Source of the DNA: Gadus chalcogrammus
Taxonomy: Eukaryota; Chordata; Actinopteri; Gadiformes; Gadidae
DNA length: 64,000 nucleotides
Assembly: GCF_026213295.1 (NCBI RefSeq)
Contig: NC_079412.1
Coordinates: 14,987,182-15,051,181, forward strand
Reading direction: 5' to 3'
The position numbers and the translations under genes are program-made. This document shows, in pieces, positions 36,529 to 51,000 of this stretch (positions are counted from its first letter, which is position 1; every line of letters begins with the position of its first letter). The notes under the pieces were generated by a model, which saw nothing but the letters and a program-made list of their open reading frames with translations, ran no database searches and was not told the origin of the DNA.

Positions 36529-36628
36529 NNNNNNNNNNNNNNNNNNNNNNNNNNNNNNNNNNNNNNNNNNNNNNNNNNNNNNNNNNNNNNNNNNNNNNNN
36601 NNNNNNNNNNNNNNNNNNNNNNNNNNNN
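36529..36628. other. assembly gap, exactly 100 N
   Basis: A run of exactly 100 N, the usual placeholder for a scaffold gap of unknown size. It separates the right end of duplication copy 1 from the left end of copy 2. Confidence 0.99.
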
Positions 36629-36663
36629 GAGAGAGAGAGGGGAGAGAGAGAGGGAGAGAGAGC

Positions 36664-36714
<51 letters not shown>

Positions 36715-36809
36715 AGAGAGAGATGGGGGGAGAGAGAGAGAGCCGCAAGGACAAGATAACGGGGAGAAGGCAATATGGACAAACAGATGGTGATTACAAG
36801 GGTTGGAAG

Positions 36810-36878
<69 letters not shown>

Positions 36879-38722
36879 CAGAGACAGAAACAGAGGATAT
36901 AGAACAAGGTTAGAGAGCAAAACATGATATACATTTTTCATGGGCGTATGGTTGGGGCGCTGTAGTACCTAGAGGAGCTGTGTAGTGCCGGGAGTTGTGT
37001 CTGAGCAGGTACTGAATATTGAAGCATTCAACGATTAAACCTCCATTAGGCAGGGGAGAGAGGTGGCAATGTCTGTGTCTGGTTATGAATGTAAATAGAG
37101 TATCGTAGAGTCCTTTTGTATCACACTCCACACACATCCACATGCACACACGCACGCACACAAATACATATTGACACTAACACAAGCGCGCAGGCACACA
37201 CATGCACCCACAAACACACGCTAACACAAACACACAAATCCGATTTTTGGTATTATTTCATTAGCAGTGTGCGATTCGGTGTAATAATAATTACAGTTCA
37301 GCCAAGAAATGATAAAAAGACACATTTTATAACCATATTCTTAATAGAAAAGGGATATTCTGGGAACCAAGCCATGGTGTGAAAGGGAGAGCTCTGAAGG
37401 GAGATATTCAATATCAATGTGGGGATGGGGGAGGGCAGTTGTGTATGGGTAGCTGTAGCCGTAGCTTCAGAACCCCCACTCTAGAACTATCAAATGTCCC
37501 GTGGGAAAAACATCTTGGGTTTGCGAGGGGTAATGAATAATTTTTTTTGGGATGTTATGAATGCGCTGTCCAAGGGACGGCAACGATGCCAAGACAGAGC
37601 TGGAGACTGCTGAGCACAGAGGTGGCATATCAAAGAGGAACCCAAGAAAAAAATAATACATTCAGCCTGTTCCTGTGGGTAAACCGCGTCGCCCCTCCCG
37701 CCTCCACAACCCCTGGTACCGGCAGTCCTTTTGCATGCTTTACAAAGGCTTTGAATGTTTCTACTGCAGTGTTTCCCTCTACTCCACATCCCACGCCGAT
37801 TACACAGATTTATCAACAATACGGTTAGCCCAGGAGCGTCTTGGGGGGGTTTGGGTGGGGGGGTGGGGGGGGGGTTTGGGGGGCTGACTCTGATATGCGC
37901 CAGCAGCGGTGGTAGTGAACTGATAGTGGTAGGATCTGCGCTAACAGGCACTTTCAATTTGTTCCTGTAATATATGCAGCTGGCTTCAGTTCCTGAGGAG
38001 CAGAGGTAAATACAAGCACATCTCTGGCTGGTGCAACCTGTGAGTGAATTTCAGTCCACGGAGGATGATTTTCGTTTTTCCAAGCCACCCATGTCCAGGC
38101 ATGGAGATAAATTTAATGATTCCCACGGAAAAGCACGCCTGTTGCCAGCTTGCATTTCAAAGCAGGGGTTGATTTGTGAGTTGCTTAGTCGAGAACGTCA
38201 TTAAAACAAAATCAAAGAGGTTTTTTTTCTTTACCGACTTATTCTTCAGAAAAGGCACGCCATGAGCACCGGTCAAAAGGAATGTCTACCCAGGGGAATT
38301 TACCAGATTATCCGGTAGGTATGTGGAGCTTCTCTGGGTTTTATTGCTGAAGAGGGGCGGATTTGAGTCTTTGGCTCTGCTTCTGTGTGTCATCTGAGAT
38401 TTCACACAGTCCCCCCGGGCACGTCTGCTGTGTCGCCGGCCTCCTCCCAGTCGCCACGGCGATTTGAAGCAAAGCCACGGCGCACGCTAAAATCCGACAA
38501 CAACGGACGGCTGTTCTGCTCTCTTTACTATCAAAGTGTCGACTGGTCACAAAGTGGAAGCGAAGTATGCTTAATGCAGACGTGACTTTAAACTTGAGAA
38601 ATCTCAGTCATTCCCCAGTGTCGGAGAGAACAGTGGGAGTGGGAAGGGAACAAAATCACACACCCACACACACATCCACAAACCCACAATAACACACATA
38701 CACACACATCCATAAACCCACA

Positions 38723-39017
<295 letters not shown>

Positions 39018-39942
39018 ATCACTCACACTCTCACACCAGGAGCAACTAATACAACATTTATATTATGGAAGGGCTACTAAAAAGTTCCGGTGATGTGTGA
39101 ACAGAGTAGGAGGCGTGGCCCTGTTAAGCCTTTCATTCAACTCCTATACACCACTTTGCAGAAACCAGCTAACTCTATTTCCCGTGATATGTAACCCTAA
39201 TGATCTGTCAACCAAAACAAATAAAACACAAAGAATATGAAGCCCCAGACATGCTCAGACTGGTGGTCATGGGAAGGGAGTCGGGACAACAAGACACTAC
39301 AGTCTAGTCCATGTCAAAGACAGCATTGGATATGTTCTAGGCAATACTTATTCTTTATTCGCAGCTCATAAAAGCATCTCCTGCAGGCAGATTCTTTAAG
39401 ATTCGACTATTGGTCGGTCACAGATTAAGGGGAAACCGGGTTGTAAGACACAAACATCCACCACCAGGCTACCAAACATGGCTTTCATTAAAGATGAAAA
39501 TGTAAGATTAATGTAAAATGAATATACAGTGGGGGATTTATTTTTTATCTATATATATATCGTTTTTAATTGTTATAATATTTTAGTATAATTTATATTT
39601 CATTTCGTAAAGTAATTACTTAATTTGTATCCCTAATATGATGGCGCAAGTGTCTGTGTATGTTGTTCAAAAGAAAAACGACAATAAACATATTGTGAAA
39701 AAAACAACAACACCACCTGGCTTGGCTATTAGTCATATCACACGGGCAGCATCCTGATTTTAAGAGATTGTTGATGCACACACACACTAACTAACACACG
39801 TACAAAGACACACCAAAACAAGTCGACACACACACACACACACCCTTTGCCTAATGAAGCATCGGTGTGGAAGGCGAGCTGAATTTGAGAGGAGAGGAGG
39901 AGGACAACCACAATGAAAAGGACATTGACATAGACAGTGGTG

Positions 39943-39978
39943 CTCTCTCTCTCTCTCTCTCTGTGTTTTGAAGGATTC

Positions 39979-40056
<78 letters not shown>

Positions 40057-40079
40057 ACTCCCTCTCTCTCTCTCCCTCT
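39943..40079. repeat. (CT)n microsatellite, copy 2
   Basis: Matches 20770-20896 of copy 1 but has a CCC interruption and a different length. Confidence 0.97.
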
Positions 40080-40959
40080 CCATAGACAGACATGCATAAT
40101 GAAGTGCAGCAGTATGAACCTATTATTCCGCCCGGGCTCCATCCCCACAGACAGCGTGAGACCGGACTGACCTTAGGTTTGCAGGCAGCAGTAATGACCA
40201 CACTCCCACCAGATAGCAAGGATTTGCTCTCTCTAATCTATCTACCTATCAATGTATCTGTGTATCTAGTGCCGGATACAGTCAATCAGGGGGGAGGGGT
40301 TCCTCTTGTGGAGCTTTGATGTGGGGGAAAAAGCGCTTACTTGGGCAATACCAGTGGCACTGCCTCAATCCCCCGAATAAAAGTCCTTCAGGTGGAGTTT
40401 GGTGGAGAATAAATAGGTCGTAAGTCGATAAACGACAGGTGTGTGTCAAGAGAAAAGGCAATCCGAAGGCCCCGATATTGCTTTCGTTGGCAGGAAATCA
40501 CAGCAGCCACACAGGCATTTTTGAGGAGGCCATAGCTAGTTTCACAGCTGATTCAATTGACCACTATTCTGTATTGTTTTCAACAAAACCTCAGAACTAC
40601 CAGAAACACCGCTGCGCATAGAAGCATTTCAAACTTCTCTCACAGCCTTGTGGGTTTGACTTCAGTGACTTCAACGGTACAGTGATTGTGCAGTCATTTT
40701 CAAAAGTAAGTCTACAGTGTTGAAGTGCAAATGTTATCAAAGTGTTTAGGACGTCAGAGAGCAAAGTGTAGCCCGGGTGTTCTCCATCTGGGGCATTTTG
40801 AAACCGTGGTTTCTATAGTAACCTGACCATCATGCAAAATATGGGAAGCGTCCGCTTTATGTTTCAAGAGGGTTCAACCCCATGGAAGTAGTCGACATTT
40901 AAACTGGACTCACTATTTATATTGATCAGTATAAGTATCAGTTCAATTGACCTTTTTGT

Positions 40960-41222
40960 GATAGTTTCCGACTGATTGTCATGTGTATCTTCAGTCTCAG
41001 CCCCATTTCCCCGGAGAGCATCCATCTCTGGCGATAATTGACTGATGGTCCTTCTGGAATATACCTGGAACCTATAGTTCAGAGTTCACCTCGACTCTGC
41101 ATTGGTTCTATGAACATCCTTATTGTACCGAGAGCAAACTCTTCTTCTGACAAATGTACTTATTGTAAGTCGCTTTGGGAAAAAGCGTCTGCTAAGTGCC
41201 CTGAATGTAAATGTAAATGTAT
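40960..41222 (+). mobile_element. teleost SINE/LINE-type retroposon fragment, copy 2
   Basis: The same tail as in copy 1, GTAAGTCGCTTTGGGAAAAA with AAATGT repeats, at about 41166-41220. Several 1-bp indels distinguish the two copies here. Confidence 0.6.
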
Positions 41223-44200
41223 AGTGGCCCACCTCTCCTCAGAGCCCTTCCTCCCTGGCCAGTGGAGGGATGATATGGACTTAGAGAGGAGATGGAGGGG
41301 TTAGGCAGGGACTCTGCTCTTACACAGCCACTCAGATTCTGCACTAAAAGGTCCTATATATCCACAGCCACTGAACCCTGTAACACTGATGAATGGCAAC
41401 CTATCCCTGCACTCAACTGCACTGTGTGATGCTTATCACTTTGTTTTTATTTCCTTATCCCATTGTCGTACTTCTGTGTTTTGGAAGTGAAGTGGAAGAA
41501 AAATAGTCTTTAACAAATATGTCAAGCACAACATGAGGTACAAAAAAGAAAAAGACAAATATGAATTCTGAAGTGACACGGTGACATTTTGGAAATAGCT
41601 TCAATTTGCCCGTATCGAGCGGAAAAGTGTCCCAAACTGCATGTTTTTCCGCAAAGAAGCTGAAATTTGTTTTGGAAAACCCCACGCGACACGCGAGGGA
41701 TAATGACATCTCCTGAAATGGGGAAACGCCATACATAGCGCTGCACACTATCAAATGGGCTTCACACTTCATTGCACCCCTCTTGGTTTCTCAATGTTTT
41801 TTCTTCACCCCATTTTTTGTCTTACACACTTGCCCCCGCAGGCAAAAGCAGAATATTAAGAGAGAAGAGAGATGCTCTGATCTAGATGTGGGTTCCTCTG
41901 CCATTTTGGGAATCGCAGTATCCTGTAATTCCTCTTTGAGCGCCACCTCGAAATCCCCCATAATCCTCTGAATCACCAAATCCCAAACCTCCACCGCTTG
42001 CCTGCAGGAGATGTTTAGACAGCAGCAAAAAATAATAGACTAAATGTTTTACCCCCAACACATTTCCCTTTTAATCCCACAAAAGCATGTTATTGTGCAT
42101 GATATGTTGGGCTTAGCCCTCCCGATGTATCCCCTGGTTATGACTCACGAGTGATTCACCGTGCTTCGCTTCTAAATGTGACTGAGTAAATGTTTGGTAA
42201 CAAGAGAGGTGCTGTATTGCAGTCTTCTATGTGCCTGGAGTATACGAAGCCCCTTAGAGATGTCTGCCTCTGTTGCTGCCGGCGGTGGGTGACCTTTCAA
42301 CAATGCATACGGAAAGGTCATTGGCTGTTTTAAGCATTTGAAAAAGAAAAAACTGCACGGAAAAAGTGTACGGAAAAACATGACACACCCCACTCCCAAG
42401 AAGTTTTCATCACATTTGTCTTCCATTACCAAATTACCATAGGATATGGGGATTTTAGGGTTTCATTTAAAAGTAATAACTGGAAGTCAGGATAGACTAT
42501 TTTCCTTTTTTTGTACGCTTCAGCTTAAAACATTTAAATTGCAGAATTAAGTCCTATGGGATGGTGATTTATGAAAGAGGAAATTATTCGCAATGAGATT
42601 CAACCCATGAGGAATGTTTGATAACTTAGGAGAAAGATAGCTGGCATGAATTTATACGACTCCATGTTGTGCATTTGAGTTACGATGACACATCACAGGG
42701 TGCTCTCCTTCCTCCCGGATTTCGGCTCTGATGAGGCGATGCTCCGTGCCATATGGAACGGGGATGGATGGAGCATGAACACCCACATGCGTACACTCAT
42801 CACGCGACGTCTCCCGTCTTGTCTACCCAACAGCTGTAAAACCATTAATGAATTGACTTGGATGAAAGATTTGAATTCTTTATCTAAATGACAGCCTCAT
42901 TTAAATGCTGGTTCCTTACATTCCACACAGCAATCAATGTATACACACACACTTTAAAGAGATATAATTATATTCCACTGTAGATATACACAGAATTTAA
43001 AGATTTATGATCCCCGTTCCCGGGTGCACAAGTGCACAAACTGTCACCCTCGATAAACACTTGAGTCTGCTAATTGACCTCACTTGTTTTCATGCAACGT
43101 CCCCCCGCATTGTGAGGGCTCATCCGAGGGCCACCCCCAAGACTTTTATTTTGTCGCACACAGAAGTGTGAAGTCTTACTTCTCTGCAACACTCTCCACA
43201 TTCATTACAACATCTGTTCATCCACATGAAGAACCAGCATCTCTTTCTATCCAACGATACAATATATGATTCCAACTGGATCAAACCAGTGTTATGTCTT
43301 CTCTCCATTAATGGAGATTCGGATAAAACTGATTCCCATAAAGTCTTGTACCAATTTATTGGCCATAGCTTATGGAGTATATGAATGAGTGCCTATATGA
43401 CCACCTTATTGCCATTTATGTTGAAAATGTATGGGAAGAAATACTCTAGATAGACTTGAAAACTATACTACTCATAAGCAATCTTCATGAAAATATGCAT
43501 TAACCCATGGACCTCCATGTTCATCACCATTTCAATGGCTGAAAAACAGATTAGATGCTTCTTCGCTCATCCGCAAATCAGATATCAGGAGGGCTTTCCC
43601 ACATGAGTGAATGACTCATAATGTCAATATAATATCTATACATAATATCAATGAATGTCAGGGAAATGAAGCAGGATGACAGATGGACGTCATACAGTGA
43701 TGCGCCGATGGTTCAACAGGGAATCTCCAATAACACTTTGCCCATTGGAGATCATTCAGATTCACTTTGCATTAAACATTTAATATTTTATCACCTGCGC
43801 TTCCTGTCGGTGATCGAGTGTGGCTTAGCCAGGACGTGGACCCTACAGATGGTGTGTGAAGTGGTGCAGTACCAGGATGGATGGAGAGGCCAAACACTTT
43901 ATTATTTAAAAGCTTGGAGCGGACAGCGTAAACAAATACTGGAAAGCATTTGTGGAGGAAAACAGAATGGCGTCATCGTTTGGCACGCACCGCTGAGTGC
44001 ATGACGAGGGATTGTTTCTTTCAAACACATACAGCATATTATCCAATTCTAATGAAGACGGTTTGATTAGTCAAACGAAAAGAGTGATGTTCAGATGTTC
44101 TGACATAGTTTAGTATAGTATACAGTTTAGTAAAAGCAGTACATTAGATCTGTACCATTTATTATTTAATCTGTAGCTCCCCTAGGTATAATAGCTATAT

Positions 44201-44872
44201 TAATTTAAATAATTCATATTGATATCATGAGATCATAGCATCTTGTTTGATTAATATACTTTGGACTCAACTTTTTCTTCATTCTTTCAAGCATCAAGTT
44301 CAGCAAGGACAGATTCAGTGCATCCCAACTATGTGTTATTCTGGCGATTATGTTTTCGTCCCAGCAGACACTAGCATTGAGTTATTCACACCTTAAAAAT
44401 AACACCTATCGAGGCATATGGATTTATACATAACAGACTGTATATCAATTTTGGAATGCTATTATTACCTTTAATGCATATTTTCATTCCCCCTGAGATG
44501 TTTAATGGTGCGTCCCATTAAATCACTCACATTAACCTGATCATCCCAAGCCCAGGTGGGACCTGTGACCTTTAAACCTCCTCTATGCAACAAGACCCTA
44601 AGCCTTGTAAGCCAGGCTCCCTCCGTCTGCTCTGGATCACATATAACGGATACCACATGCTATATTTCACTCATATGTAGCGAAAAATAATGTCATTATT
44701 GCTGTAGCAGCAGGTGTGGTGGAACTATTGCAAAGCTTTTTTTTCACTCTCCCGAGTGACTGCAGCTCAATCCGTTGATCGGATCATACTGCCGGTCAAA
44801 TTTCATATGTCCCTTCTCCGACCCACGAGTGCCTTCTCCACGAAGGGCTGCTTGAAACACCTTTGGATTGTC

Positions 44873-45174
<302 letters not shown>

Positions 45175-46188
45175 TGCCATTTCAAAAGAAAGGCTTCCTC
45201 ACAGCTTCCTCTCAGAAAAACCGGGCTCATTACTTTCCTTAAGGGGGGGGGGGGGGGTGAGGTTTGAGACCCTGATTTGATCGACCTTGGGCCCCAGGGT
45301 CTGTAGGACAGCACCGGGCGGGGGGTCAACAAGAGGAGATGAGGCTTGGCGTGTAATTGGGGATGGGTGGCGACTGGCTAGTGGTGGAGCTTAGAGCGAG
45401 TGATGTAGAGCAAGAAGGATGTTCCACGTGCAGCATCTACTCAAGAGCTGGTGAGACTCTGTACACCAGGCATCTGCACACAGATTGGCAATCGGGATCC
45501 TGTTAAACTCATCTTCCGATTGGCTGTGCTTGATCTATAACATATCATCTAATTTGCTATTGATTGTGCGGTAAATGTGGTTGCTGCTCTAAAGCTCACA
45601 GCCCATGTGCGGCTCTTGCAGGGGCTGCAGGAGACACAGGTGATTACGAATACAGGAAAATGGTCTGTAGGACATGTCTTGGATAATTTATGTGAAATAA
45701 ATGAATTAACAATTAGAGCGGTAGTATGCGGTTTGCTACTTTGCGTGTGATCCAAAGCATAAGCACAGAAGACCCTGCCATCAAGCTCATTGGAGCTGAT
45801 AATAGTGTGACATTACTCTGCTGGTACGAGCATGCTGCCAAACATGAACACTATTTCAAGGATGGCTTCTCCAAAGGAAATACATTTGTATGTAAAACAT
45901 TGTATGATACACGGCTAATTGTGATTCAGGAACTAATGGCATCTGCTATAGAGGGGCATCATGAAACCCTTGGGAAGGTGGTGATACTTTATAATCAGGG
46001 CAGAGGAGAGCGACGCCACTTGAATTGAACATCCATGCTCCCTTCTAAACGCTCTGCAACGCTGCAGGCAACACTGTTTCCCCCTGGTTCCTGACTGTGC
46101 ACCAGGCTGTCCTATAACACACCCCCCTGGCAAGCCTGGCGGGCCTCCCCCCTCCTACATCCCTACAGCACACCCAGTCCCCCTCTAA

Positions 46189-46600
46189 TGGCGCGTTTCC
46201 ACTGAGCGGTGCGGTACAGTTCGTTGTGGTACAAAGCGCGGCACGGTTCGCGTTTCCACTGCCAAAAATGAGGCAGGGTCCCAAAATAAGCGCACTGGGC
46301 CCCGCTGAGCCACGCTGAGCCATACCTATTTCTCTGTACACCTCCGGTGGGGTACCAAAGCGTTCTGAAAGGGTGCCGAAAAGGTGGAGCCACACGCGCC
46401 GTCTGTTGATTGGTCGACAGAATTGTCCCTTCCGTGCAACAGCGGGAAGCTCTTTGTTTAATGTGTCGCGTTCTTCTTTTCCATTGAATTTATTAGCAGG
46501 CTACACCGTGTCGCGCTGCTATGATGTCACGATGCTTCGTAGCTGCCGCGGCTATCGCCATCCGACTTAAACCCCGCCCTACCATAAGGGTAATGCCGGC
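46189..46600. mobile_element. degraded DNA-transposon-like repeat, copy 2
   Basis: Counterpart of 27009-27420, almost identical. The same uncertainty about family and ends applies. Confidence 0.4.
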
Positions 46601-47202
46601 ACCAGCTTATAACACCAGCTACCACCTCAGACCCAGGGCCCCAGGACCCAGGGCCACGTGGAGCCCTGTCACAAGCCTCACAGTGTGAATATTTAATTGA
46701 AATGGATTGGGTCTCCCTCTCACTTATCATACTGTCCCTACCCACCGCTATGCTGCTGTGTGCGTTAAGCGGCTTTGGTAGCGCAGGTCGTGGTCTGTTG
46801 TGTTACTGTACACACACCGGGGCTCCTGCTATTCTGAGGGACGGCCCCCCGGCGGCTAGCCCTGCTGGGGTCCAGGGAAGCCCTCAGCAGGACTGGTTGT
46901 AAAGGAAGCAGGGAGAGAGGGGGGGGCTGGGGGGGGAGAGAGGGGGGCTGGGGGGGAGAGAGGGGGGAAGACATGGAGAGGAGGCCGGGATCTTTGAATC
47001 ATCCCACGAGGAAGACCAGGAGGAAGACCGCCCCCAACCCCCCCCCCCCCATGATCCTACTAATCAGATGCAATCACGGCAGTGAAGCTCACAAAAACAC
47101 ATGCATGCATGCGAGCACACACGCACACACACACACACGTCAGTGTCACAGTCTTATATAAGCACCTACTCATACATATACGTGACCTCCCCATCCTCCA
47201 TT

Positions 47203-47370
<168 letters not shown>

Positions 47371-47869
47371 CACTACTGCACCTACACGCCAGACTTTAAT
47401 GCAAACCAATGGGCCTGCAGTGAGGGAGGGCCTCGGGGGGGGTGGGGGGAGGGGGGGGTGATAAGAGGGCTCGAATTGGTCTGGCGGTCTCCTGTGACTG
47501 CAGCTGGCAGAAGTGGGATCCGGCGAGGACATGACTGCTCTGTAGGAGCAGATAAAGACGGTGGAGAGGAGGGGGCCAGGCAGAGTGTGGGGGGATGGGG
47601 GGGGGGGGGGATGGGGGGGGGGGGGGGGGACGCATTGGGCTCATATATCTCTTTAAAGCAGGAATAATGCAATGTCTTATCACACTTCATATTTTCGAGG
47701 AGACGGAGGGTGTTCTGCATAGTATTTAAAAAGTGTCTCCTTGGCTCTGCTGCTGTCCCTTCTCTTCACTTGTGATTACTAGGGAGGGGGGGGGGGTGGT
47801 CTCACTGGAGTCACCTCGCAACCGATACACAAACAGTAGTAGCAGGTAAAACAAAAACACATGATGCAA

Positions 47870-48059
<190 letters not shown>

Positions 48060-51000
48060 CACAAATCCATACTCTCACAGCGGCACATAATACCCCTTTG
48101 CTTGCTCAATAATACATAGTCGAACAAAATAAGGGTATGCACATACACACAGACATTCATAAAAAAGACACATCCCTCTTCCGTTGCCTGAGTCCACATT
48201 TTACGCTATGCAGCTAAACAGGCGCAGACCTCACCTCCATCACACAGGTGTGGACCAGGGCGCGTTGTAAAGGACCAAGTTATTACTATCTTGCCATTTA
48301 ACCATATTCCCTCACACCATGTGAGAAATGTGCAAAAGGACAGACGAGGCCAAAAAGTGAGAGCTTCCGACTCTAATTAAATATTAACACAGTGCCCCAT
48401 AAATCATGAATATTCCACAGAAGTAAAAAAGACCGAAACGGAGACGCGGAGAAACTGGAATCATTTCAACGTGCAGGCTATTATTTAAAGTAAATATTAA
48501 ATTGTACTTCTGGCTGTTCTTCAACGCAAATAACAGAATAATCTTTATGGCTAAGAATGCCTGTTAGTTAAACAACATTGTTAAAGAAATAGAATCCTTC
48601 TGGCTGTGCTTCTAGCGCAGAGCACCGCGCTAGGTGAGGGCTCACCCTCCCATCCTCCAACACACTGACAACCTGCTACCTGTTCGCCCAACAACCTCGC
48701 CTACAGAGTAATCAAGAGGAAAAACTGCATCAAAAGCGAAAGGGGAGGAAAAGGCTGAAAGCTAGATTATAAACAAGTGAGAGAATATGAGCTGACAACT
48801 GTGTACTCACCGTTGACAGTGTTCTCCACTTTTCTCTTCCTTTCCACACACTTCACGCCCTATGTTATTTTTCCTCTCTATCCTTCTCTGTCTTATCTGT
48901 TCTTTCCTTTTTCTTCTTTATTTCTCTTGATCCTCTCCCTTTGCCGGCTCCTCGACCGAATGAGTGTTCACTGCACTCAGGAACCGAGTTTCTATGGCAC
49001 TGGAGTCTGAGCGAGCAAATCAGCAGGCTACTGTACTGCAAATGTCTGGGGGCAGGTCCCTCACACAGTCCACAGATCCGTCACACAGGCTCAATGATCT
49101 CTCACTTCAACTGTTGCGGACAAACGCGCCACTTCGACTTGGTGTGTCATCAAAAACGGTTCAGAGGCTGGCAAAAAAAAAGAAATCTAAAAACATAGAG
49201 AACTTGTCGTCTACACATTTATTTACAACCTAAAACAAGATTGAGGACATAAGTTTAAGGTGCATGAATATTCATGCAGCATGTGTTGAATAAATATCAA
49301 AGGCGTTCTTTGAATAGATGCCCAAATACAACAAGCAAGGTGTTTTGCTTTATGTATAATTAGGCGCGTGAACAGTGGGGGTGGAGCGAGTGGGTTTCTT
49401 TTTTCTTTCTTTCTTTCTTTTATTCAGCCGCACCAGGCTCCTTCCCGAACCGCGTTGCTGCTGTAGTTCTAGCACGCATTTAGTCATGCGCAGTTGATTT
49501 AACAAGCCCGAGAGATGCCTCGCGCGGCGTCCGTCTACTACAGTGCGCGAGACTATGGCCACGCGATATTGCAGCACAATCAGTTCACTGTTGAACAAAG
49601 AGGGAGAGCGCGCAAGAGGGAGGAAGGTATTGGAGTGAGGGAGGGGGAGGAGTAGGGATAGAAGGTCCTCGATCTAGATTAGCATCATTGTATCCTCCAC
49701 ATCATCTGGTCTGCTGGGGGTGTACTGCTGTGTTGCTATTGGCTCAAGAGGCTGCACGGTAGACTACCTTACAAACACTCCCCTGGTTGCGCTATGAAAC
49801 ATGATGGACGGAACCTGACTCTATTTGAGGTACTGGTTAGAAAAATGGCATTGGTCGAGAACAGAGTGCTCTGAACAGGAAAATAATCAATTCATAGCAA
49901 TGGGTACTCACTGCTTGCTAAATGCAGCATGTAGTACAGATCTAAAAATGTGTTAAAAACTACAACGCGTTCCAATGCTCTGTATCTGGGAACCAGCAAT
50001 TACAGTGCCCTATCAGTAACCCCCCCCCCCCCCCCCTTCCAGAAAGAGTTGACAAATATCACAGGAAGATGGGCTCATTAATGCTGTCTGAAATTTGAGA
50101 ATTGAGTGAGGGGAAACCTTCATTAACAACCATTGCGTGGTAAGTGTGACTAATAGGCAGCCATTACCAAATATTCTAAAGGGTGTCATTAGCAAACATC
50201 CGGGCTGCTTCCCATCACATGCATCGATTCTAGGCTCTTCTTGGCTCTCTAACTTCGCTCTCTTTGTCTAATAGGCTAACCCTTTTTATCCATAGTCCCA
50301 AAACCATGTAAATAGTTTGGAAATTACATAAATGAAGACATAGACACATCAAATTGTTAATGTTCCACTGCACATCAAAGATGTACGTATAGATAGGTAT
50401 AGAGACCCCTAAATCAATTCTTCAATGCCTAGATGGTTTCTAGGCATTGAAGTTCTTTAAAAACTTTCCAATTGCCTTTTCAGGTAATATTTCACAATAT
50501 CCAGTCAAAGAGGATGGGACTGGCCGCTTAAAGGTGACAGATTATACCCCCAAGTGTGAGGCAGATTTTCAGAACGGCTTGTAACGGCTAATCACACTCA
50601 CACCTGGTGGTACAATATGTCCCCTTTAAATACACCTGCAGTTCATTGTAAAGTTTATCAATCATAATCATGAAGGAGCAAACCATCTGCTTAATATTGG
50701 ACGGACTGGTGTGAAGCCTGCTATGTTACTAGCACACTGCTACTTACTGCAATGGGTTTTTTAAGACACTTGTCTTAAACTCTTAGTTGGTTAATCCTAG
50801 CTTTGAATTATGCTCAGGGCGGGAGTCTCCCCTGGGGGGCTGCAGAGGCGCGAGCGCCTGAATAGACGTGCAAAGAGTGGCCGAGAGATTCTCAGGAACA
50901 TCTCAGTGCACACACACCAGGGATGAACTCAGAAGCACCATTTATCTTCCTAATGAACCGTTCATCACAGGTTCCCGCCATCCGCGGCCGTGATGGAAGT

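Noticed and set aside
36524..36793. Open frames running through the N gap
   Set aside because: The residues in the gap are unknown and the rest is GA-repeat translation.
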